Source of the DNA: Branchiostoma floridae
Lineage: Eukaryota > Chordata > Leptocardii > Amphioxiformes > Branchiostomatidae
Assembly: GCF_000003815.2 (NCBI RefSeq)
Contig: NC_049995.1
Span: forward strand, 15,124,721 to 15,188,720
DNA length: 64,000 nt
Direction: 5' to 3'
Part shown: piece after piece, positions 52,330-64,000 of the stretch
How positions within the stretch are numbered: position 1 is the first letter of the stretch
Layout: each line of letters opens with the position of its first letter
Position numbers and translations under genes: made by a program
Notes under the pieces: generated by a model
Database searches by the model: none
Told to the model about the DNA's origin: nothing
Seen by the model: only the letters and a program-made list of their open reading frames with translations

Positions 52330-54440
52330 ATGTGCTCCATTTTAAATGTCACTCATCAGAATGGGGAAAGAAACAGCAGATACAAGTCCTGTAATGTAAA
52401 TGTCATTCAGCACCAAGGACAGCAACAGTAACATCAGAAACAAGTGGTGTAGTTTAAATGTCATTCAGCAGATACAATAATGTGAACAGTAACAGCAGAT
52501 ACAAGTGTTGTAACATAAATGTCATTCTGTACACTGGACAGGACACATAATGTGACCAGTAACAGCACAGACAAATGTTGTAATGTAAATGTCATTTAGC
52601 AGCACCAATAATGTGAACAGTAACAGCAGATACAAGTGGTGTAGTGTAAATATCATTCAGCAGCACCAATAATGCGAACAGTAACAGCAGATACAAGTGG
52701 TGTAGTGTAAATGTCATTCAGTATACTTGACAGCATCAATAATGTGAACAGTAACAGCAGATCGAGCGTGCTAGTGTAAATATCATTCAGCAGCACCAAT
52801 AATGCGAACAGTAACAGCAGATACAAGTGGTGTAGTGTAAATGTCATTCAGCAGCACCAATAATGTGAACAGTAACAGCATATACAAGTGGTGTAGTGTA
52901 AATGTCATTCAGCAGCACCAATAATGTGAACAGTAACAGCAGATAAAAGTGGTGTAGTGTAAATGTCATTCAGCAGCACCAATAATGTGAACAGTAACGG
53001 CAGATACAAGTGGTGTAGTGTAAATGTCATTCAGTATACTTGACAGCATCAATAAGGTGAACAGTAACAGCAGATACAAGCGTGGTAGTGTAAATGTCAT
53101 TCAGCAGCACCAATAATGTGAACAGTAACAGCAGATACAAGTGGTGTAGTGTAAATGTCATTCAACAGCACCAATAATGTGAACAGTAACAGCAGATAAA
53201 AGTGGTGTAGTGTAAATGTCATTCAGCAGCACCAATAATGTGAACAGTAACAGCAGATACAAGTGGTGTAGTGTAAATGTCATTCAGCAGCAACAATAAT
53301 GTGAACAGTAACAGCAGATACAAGTGGTGTAGTGTCAATGTCATTTAGCAGCACCAATAATGTGAACAGTAACAGCAGATACAAGTGGTGTAGTGTAAAT
53401 GTCATTCAGCAGCAACAATAATGTGAACAGTAACAGCAGATACAAGTGGTGTAGTGTCAATGTCATTTAGCAGCAACAATAATGTGAACAGTAACAGCAG
53501 ATACAAGTGGTGTAGTGTAAATGTCATTCAGCAGCACCAATAATGTGAACAGTAACAGCAGATACAAGTGGTGTAGTGTCAATGTCATTTAGCAGCAACA
53601 ATAATGTGAACAGTAACAGCAGATAAAAGTGGTGTAGTGTAAATGTCATTCAGTACACTTGACAGCATCAATAAGGTGAACAGTAACAGCAGATACAAGT
53701 GTTGTAGTGTAAATGTCATTCAGCAGCACCAATAATGTGAACAGTAACAGCAGATACAATTGTTGTAGTATAAATGTTATTCAGTAGCACCAATAATGTG
53801 ACCAGTAACAGCAGAAACAAGTGTTGTAATGTAAATATCATTCAGCAGATACAATAATGTAAACAGTAACAGCAGGTACATGTACAAGTGTTGTAGTGTT
53901 AATGTCATTCAGCAGATACAATAATGTAAACAGTAACAGCAGGTACATGTACAAGTGTTGTAGTGTTAATGTCATTCAGCAGATACAATAATGTAAACAG
54001 TAACAGCAGGTACATGTACAAGTGTTGTAGTGTTAATGTCATTCAGCAGATACAATAATGTAAACAGTAACAGCAGGTACATGTACAAGTGTTGTAGTGT
54101 TAATGTCATTCAGCAGATACAATAATGTAAACAGTAACAGCAGGTACATGTACAAGTGTTGTAGTGTAAATGTCATTCAGCAGATACAATAATGTAAACA
54201 GTAACAGCAGGTACATGTACAAGTGTTGTAGTGTTAATGTCATTCAGCAGATACAATAATGTAAACAGTAACAGCAGGTACATGTACAAGTGTTGTAGTG
54301 TAAATGTCATTCAGCAGATACAATAATGTAAACAGTAACAGCAGGTACATGTACAAGTGTTGTAGTGTTAATGTCATTCAGCAGATACAATAATGTAAAC
54401 AGTAACAGCAGGTACATGTACAAGTGTTGTAATGTAAAGC
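52330..54440. repeat. Two-block minisatellite (61-bp then 67-bp units)
   Basis: The first block (to about 53845) has about two dozen 61-bp units of the type CAGCACCAATAATGTGAACA...GTGTAAATGTCATTCAG, somewhat varied and degenerate at the left. From 53849 there are nine near-identical 67-bp units starting at 53849 + 67n, in which CAGCACC is replaced by CAGATAC and a GTACATGTAC insertion is present. The sharp switch shows separate amplification of one variant. Confidence 0.95.
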
Positions 54441-55119
54441 AGCAAGCAACAATAACCTTACTGTTTCCCTGTGCTGTCCACGAACTGCCAATTTATGTAC
54501 GTACATACTCATTGCCATTTGTTATAACTAAGCACATACCCCAATACACTACGTGGTTATGATCACTTGCTTTCCCGGCGATCGTTACTTCTTTCTGCTA
54601 CAGGCAGCCTTGCTCTTTTCCAAAAACATTTTAAAAAGCGTGCCTTTAAAAATTGTGTGGCCCTTTTTGCTCTCTGTCATTTTATGATCCATCTTGTAAT
54701 GTTTTCTATAAATACTACACAATTGGCCCACCACTTTCACTTTTAATTTTAAACGGATGTCAAATTTATGATAAATAGGTTGGCATTTGTTTGTGCGAGA
54801 GTGGTGTTTTACAGAATGTGCAGCAGTTTGCGGCTGTGCTCGAGCTTGCCAGTTTAAAAGTAAGTGTGAGACATTCATGAACAACTATGTAAATACGTTG
54901 CACAGTTGAACTACATATACATAGTAGAACTGTTTGTGCTGTAGTGTCATTACCACGTCAATATTTCAATATCTTTTGTAGCTTCTCTACTGTAATTGTC
55001 TGCTTCACAGCTAATGACAACCCACTCAAATTAGCTCTTCCCATTAACATGATGAGTCAGGACTCGCACGTCATCTATAATTCCGCTCGCTTTTGTTGCA
55101 AAACCGTCAATTAACAGTT
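54441..55119. other. Upstream region of CysGZ3
   Basis: AT-rich, with no gene recognised. Confidence 0.5.
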
Positions 55120-55133
55120 GTTGCTATGGAGAC
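55120..55133 (+). promoter_or_regulatory. X-box-like site upstream of CysGZ3
   Basis: GTTGCTATGGAGAC matches the X-box consensus with one mismatch, about 150 bp before the start codon. GTGACCATGGCAAC near 55728 in intron 1 is another close match. Confidence 0.4.
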
Positions 55134-55279
55134 CATGGATACAAACACGGAAAATACCAAACCGCTCCCTTTCGTCGCGCACAAACCACTAGACCGTTCA
55201 GAAGCACCTAGAGCTTGACTGCATCTGCTTTTTCCCCTTCGCGTTGTAGCTTACATCCGAGTGACTGATTGACAGACCC

Positions 55280-56786
55280 ATGGCCGACATCAGGTACTGC
55301 CGACTTTGTCACGGGCCATGTGACAACTGCATCCGTTGCATTTTAAACCCTAACCGAGTAAGTGTTCTTTAATTTTTGTTTTACATCCTCCGATCCATCT
55401 GAAATATAGTGCAGATGTACAACGAAGTGAAATATGGACTAAGCAAAAACTAGTCTGCTTCTAGAACAATTTTTCGGATTCTAAGTCATCTCCCAACGGT
55501 TGTTTGTTTAATTAGGATATCCATTATAACATACATCGTAGTAACATTTTTTTCCTGGAGTATGTAATGTTTTAATCGAGTTCTACACTGTTTACAATCA
55601 ACTAGAAGGGATCATGTTGATTTTACCCGACGCGATGTGAAATGTTATGCTGATTTTCGTTGAGTCCTGGTGTTTTAAGTTGGTATTCGGCAAGCAGCAA
55701 AACCATCGTACGTCCACCGAAACTTGTGACCATGGCAACCATGATATCTATTATTCATGATAAGCGCGGTCGCTATAGTCACGTGTTTCCACTCAAGCCC
55801 TATTCGTAAAGAGAAACTAAACTGTTCTAGAAATAACATGGTTTACGATACAATGCCCACAGAAAAGATAATAGATTATGACTTTCAGTTTTGAAGAAGA
55901 CGACTTCAAATTACCTTATATGACATGATTTTTAACATTGTATGCAGTATTATATAACATTTCTTTCCTCGATACTGTATGTTACTTATACTATTGTCGC
56001 CATTTACGGCCCACAACCGCCTGTCCTTGATAGACGGTGTCTGAAAAAAAGAAATCAACCCCAATAAGTTACATTTCAGCGCTAGACTTTAGACTAGAGT
56101 AGTCGCTTACAATTCTGTTTACCATTTTTTCTCATTTTATTTGTCACTTGCAATCAGCCATCGGGCAAGAATTTACAATAAACTCTATATATCATATTGG
56201 GGTATATATCTATATACCCCATAAAGTTTATTATCCGTGTTCACTTCTTTGTCAGTTTCACCCCACACCTGATATGATCAAGACGGCCCTGGAGAGGAGA
56301 GGCGCCTTCACAAGCCCCGCATTCCGCACCATTTCGTCGGACCCTCCGAAGATCTCGGTCACCAACCAGGCAGACGGCGGCGCTGAAGTGGCTGTGAGGC
56401 TTACGTCGATGCGTTTCATCTCTGCGTACCGCAACCCTCGATCACCAGAGCGCAGGGAGCTCATGGAAGCTGCCCGTGAGGAGATCATCAGGTCTTTTGA
56501 CCTACCGAGGGATAGAGTGGGGGGTGGTGATATTACAGTTGATATAAGGGAGGGGTCAGTAAGAATCTTGGTTTGCCTGACTGGGTCAATCGTTACAATT
56601 TCCACATCTACAATCAGTGCTTTGAACACTGCTCCAAGGGAAAATGTAAGTGCAATAAAAGAGATGAGTGCAGCAGCAACAGGGGCAGCTGTCGGAGCTA
56701 CAGCAGTGTCAGTTTTGGGTCCTGTTGGGATGGGAGTAGGTGCTGCCGTTGGTTTCGTTGCGGGGGCACTATTTGGAAAGAGTTAG
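55280..56786 (+). CDS. CysGZ3: Cys-rich, glycine-zipper membrane protein (202 aa)
   Basis: Exons 55280-55357 and 56256-56786, phase 0 (CGA|GTAAGT, GTCAG|TTT). Residues 1-26 have YCRLCHGPCDNCIRC. The second exon begins FHPTPDMIKTALERRGAFTS and continues with PPKISVTNQADGG, VAVRLTSMRF, SPERRELMEAAREEIIRSFD and DITVDIREGSVRILV. It ends in a Gly/Ala-rich membrane segment (GAAVGATAVSVLGPVGMGVG and onward). It is closest to CysGZ1, also in the 3' UTR, and has the intact frame that CysGZ1 lacks. Function unknown. The glycine-zipper tail could form helix bundles in membranes, as such motifs do in general. Confidence 0.82.
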
Positions 56787-56837
56787 ATTTGTGTGAAGGC
56801 CGAAATGTTAGATGGCAGCTCTGCATTCTGTCACGTT

Positions 56838-57035
56838 AGGGCGCGGTCGCAAATGCCGTACGATCCCAAACTTTTGGACGTCAATCATGTACGTCTCCTG
56901 CCAAATCCAATTGTCTCGGTAAACAAAATGCTGTTTTGGATCTATGTCGGTGGTTGGTTATGACACAGCCTGTGTAAAATCCTTATAGGGCATTAAAGTC
57001 GTACAGCGATCGCACGACCTATGTGACTGCGCCCT
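56838..57035. mobile_element. MITE with AGGGCGC ends
   Basis: AGGGCGCGGTCGCA at the left and the complement of TGACTGCGCCCT at the right, with CGTACGATC / GATCGCACG inside. ACGT flanks both sides. A diverged relative lies in the actin gene at about 63226-63395. Confidence 0.65.
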
Positions 57036-58374
57036 TACGTAAACATCCAATGTATGCTGGCATACACTACATCTATGAATTTTACTGTGTAAAATTCTGA
57101 GAGTTTTTGAGAGTCGGTGAGTTTTTCCAAGGGTATATTTGGAAGTAAATTACAAATCAATGTATTCTAGTATGCAATACTGCATTACCTTTTAGATACC
57201 GGAATCGAATCGAATTAATCGTTGCACAGTTGGTACTCGTTCAGAGTATGGTTCATATTATTCATATTATTTGACATATAATTTCGATAAAGCCCAAAGC
57301 TTATGTGCCATAACCTGAATGAAAATGTTTGCCTTATGTTGTGAGTCTACTTACTCTATAACAAAGCTTGCTATCTACATTTATATCTTTATTTTTTAAA
57401 TCTATATTCTGAAATGGCTGTATTAGTGTTGTAGAAGATTATTGTGCTATTGGTCATAAGGACATGTTGGTATATTGCTATTGGTTTACTTTTCCTTTTT
57501 ATTGTTGTAAATTATGCTGCTGATGCTCTGGATTCTGCAGCTGATATTCTAAGCTCTATAGTAAACATGTAGAGTTGGGCGCGGGCATTTTTACCCAAAT
57601 CCAATAGAGCATGTAACAGTATAATACCATATGGTGTTTTAGTTTGCCTACTGTTACGATTCTACTTTTGTGAATGAAACGTTAACGTAAACGTTATTCG
57701 CTTCCTATATTTAAATCATTATTTAAGCGTTGACGTGTAAATAAATGGCAGTGTATTACTGCTTTTAAGGTGTAAATGTGCAGTAGCCTAAAATTGACTA
57801 GCGTGCAAAAGACTGTTATTGTGACTGACATTTATGATGAAGTACACAATTCTGTCTGAGACTCTGAGTATATTGGTCCATGTGTAATATGTAGCTTGGA
57901 TGACGTATGTTCTGTCTTGTTGATATTTTCAACTGTCAAGTCGAACCAAGAACTGAAATGCTACTGTTTGTGAAATGGTCCTTACATGCCATTGTGTGCT
58001 GTGTCAATACATCAAAAAGTCATTCAATCCACCTGTCTCATGCCAGTTTTATTTGCAATCGGCTGCCAAGTTGTCTACCCATATCTTCGAAGTACAGCAC
58101 ATGTATATTTCAGTTACATAAGTTTATCAAGCATCATAGATTTTTACACATTCCCTCTTCACCGTTACATAACAAATGTAGCTACACGTGCCTGTGAGCC
58201 TTCTTCTGCTTATAAGTATATTGCCAAAAAGCATCAGTTAGCCTCTGTTGTTGTTACCCGTACGAAAACGTACTTGTTTTAGTCCTATCTTGGTCCTTTC
58301 AGCCACATAAGAGCATGATCATGTATATTCATGAAATAGAGCGTTCACTAGGATTTGCACTGAACCTCTCCAGT
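57036..58374. other. CysGZ3 3' flank and intergenic DNA
   Basis: Contains the 3' UTR-like duplicate (57880-58090) of the CysGZ1 3' region. No other gene is recognised. Confidence 0.5.
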
Positions 58375-59353
58375 TTAACCCTCAAACACCCGAGTGGGGT
58401 CCATTTGGACCCCAGGCGTAAATTTTGAAGACCCATTTGAACATTTTTTATCTGACGAAAAAATCCTTCCGTGACTTTGTCAGCCAATATCTTCTATACC
58501 TTCTCCTAAGTTTTTATGAAGATTGGTACAATACTGTGGAAGCTATAAAGAAAGTCCGTGATCAGTCCGTCTGGGGTCCAAACGGACCCCAGCCAAAAAG
58601 TGCAGGTTTTGAAACAAACTTTTGAGTCTAACTCCGTAACTACTTATCCTATCACCACCAAACTTTCAGAGAATAGTAAACATGTAAAAGTAAATCCTCC
58701 TTAAAACTTCTGTGTCATCACCATATAATATGACGACATTATGACGTCATTTAGCTTATAAGGGCGGCCATCTTGGATTATGACTAATGAAGTCATGAAA
58801 TTAGCATAAATTATAAATTTTGAATCATGAAAATAGCATTAAACTTCATAGAATTTAATTGTTGTAAGAAAACATACATGGTTTACCAAAAAAAACTTGT
58901 TGAAATCGAAATTGGAATTTTTTTGCAAAAATATGCCTATCATAATTCCGTTGCCATGGCAACCTAAATAATGATAAATTTACTTTATTGACAAAAATAT
59001 TTTGCAAACAATATTTTGTGATATATTACCAAGTTTCGTAGCTTTAGCACTAGCCGTTCATGAGTTATTGGACATAAAAGTTGCTGATGGCCTCAAAATT
59101 CCCCTCTTTGGTCAGAATGGGTTTAGTGCAAAACATGGTCCTTCTGATCTTTTGCATAAATTATGATAATGAGGTGGAATTAGCAACACCTTAACATGTC
59201 AAAATATTCCTCTTACATTGACGAAGCAATGTATGCACAATGATCACCGATAGGAATTGGAAGTGAGATGTTATGAACAAAACATTTTGGGGTCCGTTTG
59301 GACCCCACTCGGTCATTTTAGTCGCAAAAAAAGGTCGGGTGCTTGAGGGTTAA
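58375..59353. mobile_element. Non-autonomous piggyBac-like element (979 bp)
   Basis: TTAACCCTCAAACACCCGA at the left and the complement of TCGGGTGCTTGAGGGTTAA at the right give 19-bp inverted ends with one mismatch, including TTAA on both sides. TTAA plus CCC ends is typical of piggyBac-type elements. Inside, an 18-bp near-palindrome (GGGGTCC, four bases, GGACCCC) occurs at 58396, 58573 and 59290. No transposase frame. Confidence 0.75.
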
Positions 59354-59835
59354 AACACTCTTCATATAGAACAAAACGTACACCATTTCTACTCGACTCT
59401 GTGTCCACGGCTCGACAACATTCTATCCTTAAGAAAAAGGGAGTTACCTTCAGGGATAAGAAGTGGATAACGCCACATCAAAGGTCGGATAAGGGAAATG
59501 CAGAAAGCTTTTATGTCAGGATGCACTACTATAGCTTCAAACGCCTACAACACAAGACAGCTAAATGTCTTTTCACCTGAATGACCTAGATCATCTTAAA
59601 CACGAAGACAAACACAAGTGGTACAGTCTTCTGGAGTCCTTGTTGGGAGCACCGAAATAGAGAGAAGGCAGCTTGTCGACCTCTGGAATAGGCTGTGATT
59701 CATTGAGTGCACTCTTTACGTCCGTTTGGTCAAAATAACCCGTCACATACCGAGCACTGCAGGCGCCTGGGGCCAGCTTTCTACTGAAACATTACCAGAG
59801 ATGAGTATAGGACAGGTTGAGCTCCAGCAAAACTC

Positions 59836-59970
59836 TGTACTCATTTCTACCTAGTAAGCGAAATGAGGAAAGTCGTGTAAATTGGTTCTCCAAGAGCACA
59901 AGAACGATGGCATATGCATATCAACGGATTGAACCCAGAACGTCTATGGTATGGTATATGACTTTACGTC
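59836..59970 (-). mobile_element. SINE fragment
   Basis: On the minus strand GGTTCAATCCG near 59930 is B-box-like, and the tail TTCCTCATTTCGCTTACTAG resembles the SINEs at 33650 and 43300. Confidence 0.5.
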
Positions 59971-60028
59971 ACACGCCCCCTTGCGACATGAAGAAAGAAC
60001 GACAAATGCGGATACAATCCGCTCCAGA

Positions 60029-60430
60029 AAAGAGAACAAACATTACCCTCCCCGCCCGCTTGCCGGTATTTTACACTCTAGTCACATCTTCTTTAACCTT
60101 GAAATTGACGTTGGCATTCTATGACATTAAATCATAGCGAACGTTTTCAATCCAATATACACGTATTCTTAAAATCAACAGCATAATTATATTTACTCAC
60201 TTTGCAGTTGTTTTCCTTGATTTTTGGTTTAATTTTGTTTTTCATCTAGGAAACGTTCGAAAATTGATGCGCGCGCCGATGTCAGCCATTAGTCCAATCA
60301 ACATGACCTTAGCCTGAGTCTTAGACTCCGATCTTCAGCCGGGCTGACGCTCTAGAAACGAGAACAAACATTCCCCTTCCCGCCCTCTTGTCGGAATCTC
60401 ACACTCCAGTCAGCCTGCTTTAAGTCTACT
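60029..60430 (+). repeat. Direct repeat pair upstream of actin
   Basis: Bases 60029-60110 and 60349-60430 share GAGAACAAACATT.CCCT, CCCGCCC.CTTG and ACACTC[T/C]AGTCA. The second copy abuts the actin promoter. Confidence 0.7.
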
Positions 60431-60438
60431 GTAGCCGG

Positions 60439-60476
60439 CCAAATCAGGAGCCTGTGTGATCGCCTTCCAAATACGG
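60439..60476 (+). promoter_or_regulatory. Pair of CArG-like boxes of actin
   Basis: CCAAATCAGG (60439) and CCAAATACGG (60467) each differ by one base from the serum-response-factor site CC(A/T)6GG. Muscle actin promoters are known to use such sites. Confidence 0.45.
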
Positions 60477-60521
60477 GGGCTACTTCTCTGAATGAGTGTC
60501 TAAAATATACACCTGTTGGTG

Positions 60522-60529
60522 TATAAAAA
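60522..60529 (+). promoter_or_regulatory. TATA box of actin
   Basis: TATAAAAA lies 82 bp upstream of the start codon, so transcription would begin near 60550 and give a short leader. Confidence 0.75.
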
Positions 60530-60601
60530 CGACCGGATCGTCCTGTTCTTCACTTCGGTCCAAGACGTCTTCTCCTAGTTCCAGCGGTGCTACCAGACTA
60601 A

Positions 60602-63782
<3,181 letters not shown>

Positions 63783-63791
<9 letters not shown>

Positions 63792-64000
63792 AAAATACGT
63801 CTTTGCACCTCACCTGTATGTTTCTGTTATGAAATAATTGGTCGTCAGCTTCCCATTGGTAACTAAATGACGATTTGTTCTTACTTTGTTTGAGGGCATA
63901 CTTAGATGTTGTTGTTTTTATTCATGAAGATTATAAAGAAAATACAAAAATACAGTGCTTCTAAATATGTTTTTGCGCCACACAGGTATATTTCTGTTAG
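63783..64000 (+). repeat. Duplicate of the actin stop region in its 3' UTR
   Basis: TGTTTCTAA...GTCTTTGCACCTCACCTGTATG at 63783-63830 recurs as TGCTTCTAA...GTTTTTGCGCCACACAGGTAT from 63956, running off the window. It is a local duplication of the coding end plus 3' UTR. Confidence 0.6.

Overview
This is eukaryotic, gene-bearing and repeat-rich DNA, most likely from a cephalochordate (amphioxus, Branchiostoma). The reasons are multi-exon genes with GT-AG introns, an actin carrying several chordate muscle-type residues, a nearly intact CR1/L2-like LINE with an esterase-type ORF1, tRNA-derived SINEs and many small MITEs and foldback elements. The species call is inference. Three assembly gaps are present (2370-3307, 21975-22074, 40996-41095).

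Layout. 1-5.9 kb is intergenic DNA packed with small transposons and hairpin elements. 5.9-27.4 kb, minus strand, holds three head-to-tail genes of one modular family that I do not recognise, called here DPHG-A, -B and -C. I assembled them exon by exon from splice sites and matching intron phases. Each has an acidic Ser/Asp start, a small helical exon, a 45-base exon, a conserved exon with the motif Asp-Pro-His-Gly, and a basic Gly/His/Lys/Arg-rich tail. A LINE (7564-14328, plus strand) sits inside an intron of DPHG-A. 27.6-44.7 kb, plus strand, holds two tandem alpha-arrestin (ARRDC) genes. Their duplication included the 5' flank and a probable non-coding first exon, and copy 2 has lost exons 1-2 to a gap. 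Between the non-coding exon and first coding exon of ARRDC copy 1 lies an array of imperfect palindromes spaced about 31-32 bp apart. 46.1-56.8 kb, plus strand, holds three tandem two-exon genes for a small protein with a Cys-rich start and a glycine-zipper membrane tail (CysGZ1-3); CysGZ1 has a one-base frameshift. A two-block minisatellite separates copies 2 and 3. 60.6-63.8 kb holds a complete six-exon actin gene with a TATA box.

Most striking points. (1) One actin intron consists entirely of a 5'-truncated LINE fragment flanked by an 8-bp target-site duplication that supplies both splice junctions: an apparent case of intron birth by retrotransposition into an exon. (2) The DPHG family shares exon modules, intron phases and a proximal promoter motif. 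(3) The palindrome array has a period close to three helical turns. (4) About a dozen short tandem duplications straddle exon-intron borders in unrelated genes, leaving arrays of decoy splice sites.

Working together: no pathway links the three families. The ARRDC pair carries PPxY motifs, and copy 1 also a PSAP motif, which suggests ubiquitin-ligase and ESCRT adaptor roles. CysGZ1 has an RFX-type X-box upstream, hinting at ciliated-cell expression.
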